Of a stretch of DNA of 64,000 nucleotides, positions 1 through 11,685 are shown one piece after another; positions within the stretch are counted from its first letter, which is position 1; each line of letters starts with the position of its first letter. The notes under the pieces are model-generated. The model saw nothing but the letters and a program-made list of their open reading frames with translations. It did no database searches and was not told the origin of the DNA. The position numbers were made by a program, and so were the translations under genes. Source of the DNA: Hofstenia miamia (Eukaryota; Xenacoelomorpha; Acoela; Hofsteniidae). The DNA lies in contig CABFPE010000101.1 in assembly GCA_900660155.1 (NCBI GenBank), positions 886,568-950,567 of the forward strand, in the 5' to 3' direction.

Positions 1-297
1 ACTATTATGTGTATATATATATATATATTAGGCCGGATCATAAAAATTAATTTTGTTAAGAATCTGGGAAAAGTCGCGTGATATAGTGTTATTTACTAGT
101 ATAAGCGTAATTTTATTTTAAACTTTGATTTAGCTTTGCGTTTTTTTACTTGGCGGTACCGCGGTAGCCTCCGCCATTACTGCTTGCGTTTGCCGTGAAT
201 GTACCGTGCACGGTAGGCACTGAAATTATCTTATTTATATGCATGCATTATACAATACATCGCAGTGCCCGCTGCAGTGCACAGACGCAAACCGATC

Positions 298-376
298 TGA
301 ATATTAATGAGGTTGGTGACCAGATGACATCCAATCAAATCGCTCGCTGTCAGTGAGTCAACTGCATTAATATTCA
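298..376. repeat. Short inverted repeat (hairpin)
   Basis: TGAATATTAATG at 298-309 is repeated in reverse complement at 365-376 around a loop of about 55 bases that includes a small GTCAGTGAGTCAACTG-like stretch. It may be a tiny foldback MITE, but no target duplication was found. Confidence 0.4.
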
Positions 377-2530
377 GTGAAGCTATCAATCTAGACTATT
401 TAGTTGACTTAATTAACTCAACTGCTTCGTTTTATTTGTATGACTGACAATGTTATTATATATATATATATATATATCTATAGATCAGTGGGTGAAGCGA
501 GTTTTGAATACAGGTTGATGCACTGTTAACTGTTCCTAATTTGAATAGGAAACACTTCTTTCCTTTTGTAGTAGAGTGATTTCTAGAAATGTCTTACCTT
601 CATAGACTTTAATACATCTAATCAGAAAATTTAGGCCAATACCTGCCCAACCTGAATCCGCTCCAACCCACTTAATTCCAATTCGGCATATTTTCATGAG
701 ATTTTTTAAGAAGTTTTCTACAATTTTGCGGCTTGCTAGATCAAAGTAAGGTATTTTAGAAGAGAAACTATCAATAAAATCTGGGCATTGAATTGGAAAT
801 TCTAAATTCAGTTCTTCAAGAGTATATGATACTAATATACAATTTCAAAACGTTAAAAAATTTTATAGCATTCACTAAAACTGTAGTTTATTTGTTCAAT
901 TTTAGCCCATCTTTTTCAAATGCTTTGTCCAACCCCAGACCAGCGCAAGTCTATCTCTGACTTCAACTCCTGATAACAGAAGAATGCACAGGATTGTGGA
1001 TCATTTCATATTAAGCTGACACAAAATACCTTTAGTTACGTTTTGCAACTTGCCATGATTTGAATTATTATTAGCATTTCTATATATTTCACAATATTTC
1101 ACTACAATTTAATGTATACAGAAAGCGTGTTCAAACTATATTCACCCAAGTAAGCTATAAATTCATAAACATTTCATTCAAAATGGCTATATTTCTCATT
1201 CTTAGTTTTACTTAAGTAACCTATTAAATTGCCCCTCGTCATAAATTACAGAAACGCAGGAGTAGGCAATTTTTAGTTGGAGCTCTACAAAGAGATATTT
1301 CTAGTTTAGTAAATTAATCAGTTTTTGCGTTTCAGACAATAGATTATTGCCAACTTTTGGCAAGCCCCTAAAATTCTTTGGAAATATTGATGATTTCGAC
1401 ACTAAGAAATGCATTTCACCAGCTAAATTTGGACTTTCTTAATATTTTTTAACGAAAATTTTTCTGTTTCACTAGTGAAAGGCCATTTTGAAAATCTCAC
1501 TGAGGGCATTCCACAGCTTGCATACGCCACTGGTTATGGGCAAACATTTCATGAGAATGGAAGCATCTCAAATTTCGTGAAAACTTTGGGTTTATGAATA
1601 GACTATAGTTGGTCTACATATGTAATTAATCCTCTACTATTTATATCAAAATTTTCAAGTATTCTGTCCTGTTTGAACTGGTAAAAATCTTGAATTTACA
1701 CATTCACTTTGGATTTTCGACGATAACATTTTTTCTGAATTATCACTACAGTGAATAATTTTCTCTGAATATATTATTCCAATTGCAAGAATTTGCTTTG
1801 TATGCTATTAATGTTGAATGAACAGAGTGAAGGTAGAATATCTTTTTAATAATTTTCAATTCTCTTGTATGTCTATCCGTTGATTATTTTTCCTCTGATG
1901 GAGTTGAACATTTATTATTCTGAGGTCTTATTTCATTCACAATGCTTATTTGATAATATTTCTCTTCGTTTTCTTAAAGCCGCATTTTCAGTTAGTCGTT
2001 CATCGTTTGTTTAATTCCTAAACATTTGTACACTAAAACTAAAACGATTAGATGTTCTAAGCTTGTTTACATTTGTTAACAATTGAACAGCGATTCCTTC
2101 TTGAAAATAAATTTACACGTGATGTTTCAAAAACTGCGAAAGTTACGAAATACAAACAAAATTTCTACAAATAGCAACATATTTAGAAGTATATGTAACT
2201 GCTCTCTTTATTGTTTCTTATGCTTTCCTAATCGAGTTATATCTGACAATTGGCTTCATCAAAATCACAGCTTAGAATTAAAAAATGATTACAAACATTT
2301 TTCTTTTCTTCACTAGTACGTTCACTTTTACTTTCACGGATTCCTCTTATACGTATTTCAGCACTATGTGTGATATCAGAGTTATTCAAAGAGAAGTGTC
2401 CTATACAATATCGCAGTAGTGACGTTTTCACTAAAGTGGGAGATATCCGCCTCAATTATATTCAGGGTTGTTTGCTGAACAGCTTTGGCAGTTGCAAGAT
2501 ATATTTCCGTCTATTTTTCCTTCACCGATT

Positions 2531-2675
2531 TATATATTCAAACACTTTGCTAGGAACTCCCGTACATATACTTGTTGAAAGAAATGCTTATATATTCAAA
2601 ATCACTTTGCTAGGAACTCCCGTACATATACTTGTTGAAAGAAATGCTTATACATTGAACATCAATTTGCTTCGG
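2531..2675. repeat. Tandem repeat, about 2.4 copies of a 59-bp unit
   Basis: The unit beginning TATATATTCAAA and containing GCTAGGAACTCCCGTAC occurs at 2531-2588 and again at 2589-2648. The start of a third, diverged unit follows (TATACATTGAACATCA). The first two copies differ by a single two-base indel, so the duplication is recent. No function is evident. Confidence 0.8.
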
Positions 2676-3129
2676 GTTGAGTTTCAATAGTTTTTTGGCA
2701 TATTGTGCAATTACTTTCAAATTTCTCATTTGTGCATTGGGAACACATAGTGTTACCACCTAACTTTATCAATGTTGACCGCTTTTTTCCATAAGTTATA
2801 CAGTACGGCATGCTTGGAAAAAATAAAATAACAATGGACATGAAATTACCTGTTACAGAGGATATCAAATATTTTGAAAAATATTCTACCATTTGTGGAA
2901 ATATATACATATAGCTGTATATAAACAAAAATAACTTACAAAGATTCTTCTTGATGTACCTTTACGACTTTATAAGAAAAATTGAAATGATCAATAAGGT
3001 TGACGGTAACTAGCACACCTTGTTAAATTTATAGTCTGGTTCGGATGTTGGATTTTATTTTTGAGAAAATAAAATTTGTCAAAATATATCATACAAAATA
3101 CAGTACTCAAGAATAGAGCCCCNTTTTAG

Positions 3130-3411
3130 ATGCTCTTTCACAAGGGACTTTCAGCTACTCGGCAAGAACTGCCAATTCCATAGATGTTATAATCACGTTA
3201 GATTCCGTTCAAGCAACCTTTAATAACCCACTCTTTACTATAAAGGATGCTTCGAATACTGATGTTGATTCTAATGCAGGAACATTAGTATCTGAAAACG
3301 AAACATATAGCCATCAGTTCTCAAGTCTATCACCTAGTACAGAGTACAAAATTGAATTTTCATATGAAAACCCATCTGCTCAAAATATTGTTGGTTCCAG
3401 TGTCTATACAC
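3130..3411 (+). CDS. FN3-like domain exon 1 (cysteine-free)
   Basis: An open stretch of about 94 codons begins right after a ttttag acceptor (3124-3129) in phase 1 and ends before gt at 3412. It reads as a fibronectin type III fold: a B-strand-like SIDVIITL segment and, near the end, the F-strand signature LSPSTEYKIEFSYEN, then a closing SSVYT. Unlike every later domain it has no cysteine and is about ten residues longer in the middle. Two readings are possible. It may splice at 3411/3412 in phase 1 like its neighbours, with Arg instead of the usual Gly across the junction. Alternatively it may read on into RIALL and stop at 3426-3428, making it the last exon of an upstream unit. An unresolved base at 3123 adjoins the acceptor, so the upstream intron context may be artificial. 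Confidence 0.7.
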
Positions 3412-4326
3412 GTATTGCTTTACTTTAAAGTATTTTTAAATTAATCTAATAGTTTAAGAAAGCTGTAGAATCAAGATAGTTCTGCATTAAACCGATTTTG
3501 GTAAACGACTCAACTCCATCTATATTTATGGTCCAGAGCTAAGGTAAATCTAAGAATCACAACTTTGGTAAATAGGTATAAACTAACGTATGGTTGTCAA
3601 CTGTATAAACCACAATTTCATAATTAATATATCAAATAGCTTTATAAAGAAGAAAATTAGGATGCCTACGTTTAAATGTTTGGTAATAGTTAATAGAATA
3701 TACATAATTGGTAATTCATGAGATAATTGTATCATAAGTATAATGGTAGTTATGTAGATTTAGAACAAAGGAATCCACTACTATTCACATAGTGTTCAAA
3801 CAAAGACCGCTTAGAAATTCTCAATATTTTAGGATAAATTGCACGCATATGCTCAAGCCAATGTTACTACTAATGTAATTGCAATCAACATTATAAGAAC
3901 CGTAGCTTTAAAAACTAATAAATGTTGCTATGTATTAGGGTTGATTAGCTGAAGGCGAGCTTCATAATTGTTAACATAATTAAAAGATCTAACGTTCCTG
4001 CTAAAAGTCTTTAGTGGTAATGAACGCCTCTGTGATGNCAAGAATTTGCTTTGTATGCTATTAATGTTGAATGAACAGAGTGAAGGTAGAATATCTTTTT
4101 AATAATTTTCAATTCTCTTGTAGAATCAAGATAGTTCTGCATTAAACCGATTTTGGTAAAACGACTCAACTCGATCTATATTTATGGTAATGAGCTATGC
4201 ATATTATTAGGGGTAATGTAATTAAAATCAGTAGTAGCTTCAACCAATCTAATAAAGATAATATTTGGTATGTCTAATAAGTTTTTTAATTGTAAACTCA
4301 AAAGCAAATAAAACAAGCAATCCTAT
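3412..4326. other. Intron or flank with single-N join and duplicated flanks
   Basis: No gene is seen. A lone N at 4038 is followed by 4039-4122, a near copy of 1782-1863, and then by 4119-4190, a near copy of 3463-3535. Two local sequences are thus re-stitched behind the N, as expected if an alternative contig or allele was inserted in the scaffold. Confidence 0.6.
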
Positions 4327-4810
4327 TAAAAGTTTTATTTTAAGCAACATAATCACCGCCGGAATTAATTACTACTTTACAATGCCGTAATAACTTCCTT
4401 TGCTCACTAGAGAACACTTCTTCTGGCAGCTGTTTGAACCACTGCAGCGTTTCAGATTTAATCTGGTCTTCACTAGTAAAATCTGTTCTCCTCAGGTGTT
4501 TCTTAAGATCACGGAATGTCCAACGATTACAAAAATCTAAGTCCGGACTGTATTCTGAGTGACCAATTAGTTTGCAACCACGGCGTTAATTGAAGAAATT
4601 TACACGTAGTTAAAGCAGCATGTGTTCTAGCATTGAATGCTGAAACCATAAATCTTTCAGCATCGTGGGAGACGCTCGCAATTTTCTCCAGTGTTCTCCC
4701 ATTGAATGAATAAAAGCAGTATATGTGTCTGCTGTAATGGTATCTCCACCCTTGCACACCTCAATATAGATCTTGGCACCAGTGAAAAGCAAAGAGCAGC
4801 GTTACTTTCT
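4327..4810 (-). mobile_element. mariner-family transposase, 3' fragment
   Basis: On the minus strand three frames give a recognisable mariner C-terminal half: GGDTITADTYTAF-like and ARTHAALTTCKFLQ segments, then HSEYSPDLDFCNRW (the SPDL block before the last catalytic Asp region), and the usual tail with WFKQLPEEVFSS, LLRHCKVVI and GGDYV. The two parts lie in different frames and the N-terminal half is missing, so it is a truncated, frameshifted relic. No clear terminal inverted repeat was found. It sits inside the first long intron of the FN3 gene. Confidence 0.75.
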
Positions 4811-5067
4811 GTTTTGTAAGCTTTCACTAGTAATATTCATCAATAAAATATTTGCTGCGCGCAATAAAGGTCAAATTCTAATTGAGTATAAGAATTTTAT
4901 TTGAAAGATTTGTGGTCAACAAAAGATATATCACGTGAAAGAGCATTAAATTGGTTGCATGAAACAGTGGTATGAAAAATGTCTTCCAACTACGTACAAT
5001 ACAACGACTATCAAAACTTATTAGACACACCAAATACTAAGAATTAGATTAGTAAATAGGAAAACCA

Positions 5068-5068
<1 letters not shown>

Positions 5069-5101
<33 letters not shown>
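5069..5101. repeat. AT-dinucleotide microsatellite
   Basis: An uninterrupted run of alternating T and A of about 30 bases directly abuts the transposase fragment and the unresolved base at 5114. The array probably caused the assembly break and may hide the missing part of the element. Confidence 0.85.
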
Positions 5102-5106
<5 letters not shown>

Positions 5107-5615
5107 TATATCTNCAGCAAGATGGAGCTCAGCCATATTATTCGCTCATTGTGCGAGAGTGGTTGGACAACCACTTTCCCAACATGGGATTGATCGCAGA
5201 TGCCCCGCTGATTGGCCTGCACTGTCTCCGGACCTGACCACACACTACTTTTTTCTGTGGAGCTTACTAAAGAACAAAGTGTATGGCAGAAATTCACGCA
5301 CTATAGACGATCTGAAGAATGCTATTACCGAAGAAATTTGTGCCATACCACTAGATTTGTTGAACAAGGTGTGCGGACTGTTCTTGACCAATTTAACAAA
5401 CGTATTCACCTTGATGGTAATCATTTTGAACATTTGCTATGAAACCTTTCTTCTTTTATAATTCATCGTTTTCGACATTATAACCTCAATAAGTTGTTTT
5501 AGATTCGCTACACTGTATATTCTACTATGAATGATTCGTTTTTTGATTCCTACTTTTATGAATAAAGTTAGATTTCTCGTAAAATGAAGCGTCTGGTTAC
5601 TTTTGTTACACCCTG
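5102..5615 (+). mobile_element. IS630/Tc1/mariner-superfamily transposase, 3' half
   Basis: The forward strand carries the catalytic second half of a DDE transposase. It has QDGAQPYYSLIVREWLDNHF around the second catalytic Asp, then in another frame PADWPALSPDLTTHYFFLWS (the SPDL..FFLW block) and KNKVYGR, then back-shifted HLDGNHFEHLL at the end. These blocks are typical of a widespread animal family whose tail reads GGHFEHLL. At least two frameshifts separate them. Downstream, 5591-5615 ends in TTACACCCTG followed by TA, a plausible right terminal inverted repeat and TA target. The left half is absent; an AT array and an N stand in its place. Confidence 0.75.
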
Positions 5616-5860
5616 TATATATATTAATGATTATATTCTATTCAGCTTGTTTATTGACAGATCAAAGTCAAAATGAAACAGGAAATTATGGTTTGTCTTG
5701 GTGAAGGGTCATTAAACTTGTTTTGAATTTATTAGCTACATACAAAACAGAATACTAAAATATATTTTTAATATTAGTATATATTAAGGTTTCAATTTGA
5801 GTATAATTTAATCATTAAAACAAAGGTTCCGATATAAGCTAACTTTATCAATTCACCTTA

Positions 5861-6002
5861 GGTAGGGCGCAAACGATGCAACTTTAATTGCTAAACAAAT
5901 TATATCGAGCAATATGATTTGATAATTTTGAAATAATTCCTCCTATGTGGTTTCTTATCTTAATTGGTTTCGCAACAAAAGTTGTATGATTTGCGCTCGG
6001 CC
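5861..6002. mobile_element. PIF/Harbinger-like MITE (142 bp)
   Basis: Terminal inverted repeats pair GGTAGGGCGCAAACGATG at the left with the complement of the right end, which reads GGCCGAGCGCAAATCATA outward-in; both continue into CAACTTT. The element is flanked by TTA on both sides (5858-5860 and 6003-6005). A 3-bp TWA target duplication with GG-starting TIRs is the hallmark of PIF/Harbinger MITEs. There is no coding potential. Confidence 0.75.
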
Positions 6003-6009
6003 TTAAGTG

Positions 6010-8640
6010 AGAGTCACGAATTCACTTAAATGATTAGTCACTTATTTTTATTGCCCGATTGGAAACCAAAACAATGTGATTCAATAATGAGTTTATTAAA
6101 CGTACCTTTTTCCCATTTAACAGAATTAAATGGAAACAGATGTGGAAACTGCTACAAGCAAACATTTTCGTATCAATTGTTTCTATTCTATAGCCATAAT
6201 AATGGAGGTGGTTACAAGGTGATTAGCTTCTATAGGTGCTTTTTATTGTTACTACATGAAATGTTGACATTATTTGATATTGAAATGGTTGTGAGAAAAG
6301 TGTTTTCTTGTAGTTTATCAAACTTTTAAACATGGATGGGTCGTGAGCCAAATTTATTCAAAATCAAGTCGTAGGACAAAATTGGATTGATTGACCGAAT
6401 ATCTAGACACTCGTTTCAGCAATCGTTCATATTATACTCTTTGTATGTGATGAGGATTCACACTATAATGTTTCAATGTTACCCACGCGCTAAAGCAAAC
6501 ATCATTTGAAGGAAACAAAAACTAAAGTTTTCTCTCTAAAGCTTAGCTTATGATTAAAATGGGCTTATTTAAGGGTTCTACTTTAGTGTGTTTCCTTCAA
6601 AAACATGGGCCTTCCAACATTAGAAGTAACATTAAAATTTTCATCATAAAATGTCTAGTGATCCTAAAATGATTGTTATTGTTACTATCGATTTTCATCC
6701 CATAAGAATGACTTTTGTAGTACCACTCCTCCCCACTTAAGAAGTCATAATTTTTCTTCATGTTATGACTTTCCTCTTACTTTTAAGCCCCTCATTTGTC
6801 TGTAGGTTGTAATTCCACTTTGTTTGACCCCTCGTTCTGCATAATTCACATACTACCCATTCTAACTTCAATGCGCTACATGTCCTACTTGAAATGCTTT
6901 TATGTAACCCCCTGTCAACTTTTTGTACGCACTATGCTATTAAATAAATAACTGTTCAAGAAACTGTGACAAAGAGTTATGGAAGAAAAGCATAGCATGT
7001 TGGGATAGAAAAAACTCTCTGTCGAACTCCAGTGCAGGCATTTGTTCAGTACTATTCACTCTGCTTTTACCGCTTCCTTAATACTCAGTTGTTTTTTCTT
7101 TCTTTCTTTGTTAATTTGGCATTCACAGCATCTATAGTATTCTTATTCTGCCTAAATATTCCTGCAGAGTATATTTTTTACTACGTAACATGTTAACCTG
7201 CTTGTCACGCAGTTGGCAGATATTTTATTCACCTAAAGCTACTTGCCTCACATCCTTTCTTTGAGTGCTTCTGTATCAAAATTCCCCTCTCACTACCATT
7301 CATTCCAGGCATTCGCCCACTACACACTCCATCAATGCTGTCACTGGTTTCTCATGAATACTTTTGCACCACATCTCTGTCTGATGTTCTGTAAATTTTC
7401 TTTCTTCTATATCTGCTCACTTTGTATTTTTGTTTTTCATTTCGCTAATTACTTTCCTATAACTTCAGCTGCGCCACATTTAGACAATTCTCCTCATCTA
7501 GTTTTTCTTGTGTTTATGGTTTCTCTTGCTCTTGTCCTATTCCTTCCTAATGTCTTCTCTTCTCTTTAATTTTCTATATATATGTACGTGTTCTTAATTC
7601 TTCCTTCTCATGCCGCCTTTTTGCCTCTCTTAATTATTTTCTTCTGCTTTTAATGCCAATACCTACCTTTTTCAGCACATTCCATGTACCTACCTTACTA
7701 ACCTGTTCACTTCTGTGTGATGCTCTTTTTCTTAATGTATTAATAATTTGAGTAATAATCAAATAGACTTTCCAGTAGGTATAGTATTTAAACTGAAATT
7801 GGCATGAAATTAGTAAATTCTGTCATTAAAAAATTTCGTTGTAATAGGATATCCTTGACGAAATACTTAATCTTTTTTAATTGATATAAGACTATAAAGA
7901 AATCTTTCAAATATGAGTGACATCCTTGGTGTCATTTTAATTGGTCCATGGTTTAATAGTTTAGAGCGTATTCCGATATTAAAAATTAGATGATTTGTGA
8001 TCACACATTTTCTTAGAATATCAAAATTAAAAATGTGCAGAACTTCAAGTGATACAATTGGATAATCACTTCTATTGAAAGTAAATTCATCATAACTGGT
8101 ATTAAAACCAGAAGAAAAATATGTGTTGGAAATATAACATCTGTGCTGATTTCATTGTAACCTTCTACATACTGCGCCATCCAGCATTTCATATAGCAAG
8201 TCGTTTTAAGTTATCAAAATAAAAACATTTCCTATTTTACACATCTCCATGCTTTTAAAAACGTTTTCCATTTTTAAAAATTGTAAGAACTACATTTGTA
8301 GTGCCTTATGTAATGAGAATTTAAATGGAAAAACAGCTTATTTTGGTTCTTTCATTTGCTTTTGTTTTCGTTAAATTTACTTGAATGGGTCAATTCTGAC
8401 AACTGCATGAACTTGAGATATAGAATCATCATGCCTTCTAGTGTTAACTAGGAAATAATTATAAAAAATTTGTAATTTTTATGTTGCTTGTAAAGAACAC
8501 ATTTGAAAAACATGATAAATTTTCTACACTACATCAACGCTAAGAAAAAGCTCTGGTCGTGACTACAGATTGCGTAGCGTACATAATTGGATATTAAAGG
8601 ATTCTCCTATGAATTGGAGTTAGCTATTTCATTAGTTATT
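6010..8640. other. Intron, no gene; strongly pyrimidine-biased block
   Basis: No exon or transposase was recognised. From about 6710 to 7740 the + strand is markedly rich in C and T, with many TTCTTTC, CCTTCC and TCTCTTC words and few G residues. The longest frame here (7243-7569) is a by-product of that bias. It resembles in style the pyrimidine-rich block at 61560-62450 that lies beyond a LINE 3' end, so it may be the untranslated part of a retroelement on the minus strand; this is inference. Confidence 0.45.
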
Positions 8641-8650
8641 AAAAAATCAA

Positions 8651-8969
8651 TTGGATCACCTGAAGATATGCCCCCCAACTTCCAGATTTAGCCTCACCTA
8701 AAGATACTCCCCCGACTTTTTCCACCTGAAGATATTCACCCCAAGATTTTCCACCTGAAGATATTCCCCCCCCCAACTTTTTCCGCATGAAGATAACCTA
8801 ACCCTAACCTTATTTATTTGCTTCAACAGTAAAAGGGTTAGGGTTAGGGTAAAGTAAAAGACATATTTAGTTTTTCCTACAATTTTCCACCTGAAGATAT
8901 TCCCCCAAGATTTTCCATCTGAAGATATGCCCCCCTCAAAGCTTTGGGGCACATCTTCAGGTGATCCAA
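8651..8969. mobile_element. TIR element with internal minisatellite
   Basis: The ends are inverted copies: TTGGATCACCTGAAGATA at 8651 and its complement, GGTGATCCAA, ending at 8969. The short word TCAA lies just outside each end and may be the target duplication. Inside, a unit of about 35 bases (CACCTGAAGATATTCCCCC followed by AACTTTTTC or AAGATTTTC) recurs about six times on the same strand. Near the centre CCTAACCCTAACC (about 8798) is mirrored by GGGTTAGGGTTAGGG (about 8835), giving an inner hairpin. No transposase is present and the family is unknown. Confidence 0.65.
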
Positions 8970-8974
8970 TCAAT

Positions 8975-9640
8975 TTATTGAAGAAACACGTTTGCTTTTA
9001 CTGTGACCAACGTGCACGCTTTGTTGAAAAATAAGCCTGTTGTCAACACTTTGACGGAACTTGGTCCTATTTCAATTACTCATTTGTTTTCTAAATCGAG
9101 ACGGTGTTAAAACATATGATTATGGCGGTAAATGAGTCTAATCAATTCGAACTGATACCTAAGATTTAAGTTAATGGAATTGATGAATGCTGTTGAGCAA
9201 TGAATTCGTCAGTCATCCACTATTATTGAAGCGTCTTAAGGAAATTGAAGTCAGTCACCTACTATTACTTGGATTACATCATTTTGTATAGCAAAAAGCA
9301 GCGGGTAGTGCATGATCCTGGATTGCACAAAATAAAATTGGCAGACCTCAAAGGCAGGTGTACACAAGGGTACCAAACTAGGACCTGTCTTTTGTCAACT
9401 TCGTTAACTTTTTAATAGACAACTTTAATAAAAGTGCCAAATTTGTTAATGACACCTAAGTCAAAGTCAAAGTCAAAAACTCAAATGGTACAAGACTTGG
9501 AATTATTTTGAAAAAAGTTAAGTTTTATTGATATTACTGGAATCAATTGCCGATTTCTTCTCCAATGACTGCGTGTTAGTTTGCCAAAAACATTTGGTAG
9601 AGTATTTAAGATTGGTTTTTGTTTGTCAATGCAGTCAAGC
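8975..9640. other. Intron, no gene seen
   Basis: AT-rich sequence without recognised coding motif. The phrase AGTCAAAGTCAAAGTC near 9463 is a short triplet-like run. Part of this stretch may belong to the decayed P-like element that follows, whose ends could not be placed. Confidence 0.4.
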
Positions 9641-10330
9641 AACTGGAGGGAATAACATAGAAACTCAAATAATTTTAAAATATATTCACAGCAAGTTCTA
9701 ATTTGCTTAAAATAATTGAGAATGCAGGAACAGTGACTAATTCTTGGGTTGGAATTTGAAGTGAACCTCTTGATAATTCATTAATCCAAGATGAATAACA
9801 TTGGAAATCTTCCTTAGTTTCTTAACTGAGTGTATCCAACTTTGAATGCTACAAATTCAGCACTTTACGTAAGCACTTCCAGATTGTAATTAGCTAATTC
9901 ACTAAAATAATAGTCCATTAGTTCGTCTACAGAAAAAAGATCATTTTCTAGTAAATCAGCATCACAGAGCGAACATTGTTCAAGTTAATCAAGTGTGCGA
10001 AGTTCATTCATCTTCGAGAATTCAATAGAAACAAATTTCTTTTGTGTAAAGCAGCCAAAAAATCAGCAACTGAAATAAGACAGTTTCCACCACTACCTAT
10101 ACTTCAAATTCATTTCTAAATTGTCTTCTCGCTATAGAAATTGTTGCGCAAACATTTACAGACATGCACAAAATCATTTAGCAAAAATAACTTCTTGTTG
10201 GAATCAATTAGATGATTAACACAAAATGAATGATTCATACTGCCAGGGATTCCAAATGATGTAAGAAATGATTGATTCACCTTGTTGTTATCACAAATTG
10301 AAGCAAAAACGTTAATCCATATTTGTGAAC
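9640..10330 (-). mobile_element. P-element/THAP9-like transposase relic
   Basis: On the minus strand, 10295 down to about 10136 stays open and reads CDNNKVNQSFLTSFGIPG, then FCVNHLI, KLFLLNDF and VHVCKCLRNNF. The order DN-x-VN ... V-H-x-D/I ... FLLxDFVHxxKCxRNN is the conserved central region of P-element and THAP9-type transposases. Further downstream the frame decays (9640-10080). The N-terminal THAP part is not seen. The unit sits directly beside the Harbinger element, inside the first FN3 intron. A second relic of the same superfamily lies at 15950-18420. Confidence 0.6.
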
Positions 10331-10849
10331 CAGTGTAAGTACTTAATAAATTTCGATTTAAGAAAATTACAGTTCAGTTTATAGATAGGAATTAAAGACA
10401 TAACAAACACTGGATCACCACGTAAACATTTAAGCCTAAACGCAAGCATTTTACGCTCGTTTTGATTAATACAATCTTCAGCATATCTGACTACGTCCCA
10501 AAAATAATGATGATTATTTCCGCGCGGGATTCCGGAGATAATTGGTCGTGATTAAAACATTCACCGTGTGTTCGCCATTAAATTTTACTGACCTAATTAA
10601 TCAAAACAATCTGAAGCATTTGGTTTTCTCAGCATAATTCGCGTAAATACTGTTTGTTTGCATCTGCGTATTGCCGCGCATTTTTGTTATTAAACTGCGA
10701 GACACAATGGACGTCATCAATTACATGTATGAGCTCATTAAATCAGTAATTTGGAATACGCAAATAAAATCTTACAGGAATAAGATATTAAAATAAAAGG
10801 CTTAGGAAGAAGTTCTTCACCAAAATGAAGAAAATTTCGGAGATTGTAT

Positions 10850-11314
10850 TAGTGTTTTGCATTTTTAGATTTAACGCTGCCCGTGCCCGTCTTGTGCTCG
10901 TTTATCTTCCACTGCCTGGTGCCCACCCGTTGGAATTCCCCAGGCAGGAACAGACGGCCGCCATCTATTGGGACAAACGTAAAATACTACGAAATTGAAT
11001 TAAAATGCACAAAAGGCTTTGCTCGTGCTTGCATATTATTAACTTATCATATGGATTTCTCAATTTCTGTCATTTTATTAGAGCAAATGTACAACAAAAT
11101 TTACATATTATTTCGCGATAAATTATTAAATTTCTTTTCAAAAGCAGAAAAAATTACGTCATTACAACATATTATCTTGTGATTATACCAGATTTTATTT
11201 AAGCGCGCATAACTTATGCCCGATTTTTTGAGCGCTTGATGCCCGCCCGCCCGGTCACAGTAATTCTCTCAAGGCCAGCCCTCCCAACTGCCCGGGCATG
11301 CCCGCAAAACACTA
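10850..11314. mobile_element. hAT MITE, 465 bp, copy 1
   Basis: The ends are perfect 11-bp inverted repeats, TAGTGTTTTGC and GCAAAACACTA, flanked by an exact 8-bp target duplication GATTGTAT (10842-10849 and 11315-11322). An 8-bp duplication with TAGTG ends is typical of hAT elements. Subterminal regions are rich in CCCG/CCGCCCG words in an otherwise AT-rich interior. No transposase is present. The frame at 10883-11182 is incidental. A second copy of identical length is at 27210-27674. This copy lies inside the Harbinger element and is therefore younger than it. Confidence 0.9.
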
Positions 11315-11388
11315 GATTGTATGTTGTAATTAACACGTGTATGAATTTTAAACATATATTGAGTGACTGAGTTACAGAAGAAGTGGCA

Positions 11389-11685
11389 TTAATGACTATC
11401 TTCTGGCGTCATACGCATATATTGCCTAAACCCCTCGGGATCCTTTTCTTTAAGCACGTAAAATACATCTTCCCGTGTGTGTGCTAATGGAACTGGCTTA
11501 ATCCATACGTTTACCATTTCGATGATTTTTCTTTTCCTTAATAGAAGATTATCTGTGCAGCACTCGTCTGGCGTTGCAGAAATTAATGTAATAGAGAGTG
11601 CAGCTACTTTTGACCAGGACATTACGCAAAAATGCGCGGGTAAGTAATCATAGTTTGTTTGCAAATTATTTTTAATCACGACCAA
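11389..11685 (-). pseudogene. Harbinger transposase N-terminal fragment (98 aa)
   Basis: The minus-strand frame ends in KEKDPEGFRQYMRMTPEDSH and contains RKIIEMVNVWIKPVPLAHTR. The pattern W-[VI]-x-P-x(n)-G/D-x-F-x-x-[FY]-x-R-M marks the start of many PIF/Harbinger (HARBI1-like) transposases, just before the DDE nuclease. A stop follows directly after EDSH, and the catalytic domain is absent where the hAT MITE and AT-rich filler now lie, so this is a truncated relic. It lies inside the TIR pair of the element at 10495-11732, which supports the assignment. Confidence 0.6.

Larger units (their letters stand above)
1..3122. other. No gene recognised; AT-rich flank
   Basis: No exon or coding similarity was recognised here. 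Short open frames near 2083-2930 lack composition or motif support. The stretch holds AT-dinucleotide runs (about 15-33 and 457-477), a short hairpin near 298-376 and a short tandem repeat near 2531-2670. It may be intron or upstream flank of the FN3 gene that begins (in this window) at 3130. Confidence 0.6.

Noticed and set aside
2083-2928. Cluster of small frames on both strands, one with a repeated peptide
   Set aside because: The repeated peptide is only a translation of the 59-bp tandem repeat, and frames overlap on opposite strands without any domain.
7243-7569. 108-residue Phe/Leu/Ser-rich frame resembling membrane segments
   Set aside because: It lies in a pyrimidine-rich block where any + strand frame yields Phe, Leu, Ser and Pro; no homology or splice context.
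10883-11182. 99-residue frame on the + strand
   Set aside because: It lies wholly inside a non-coding hAT MITE and is not conserved in the second copy at 27210.
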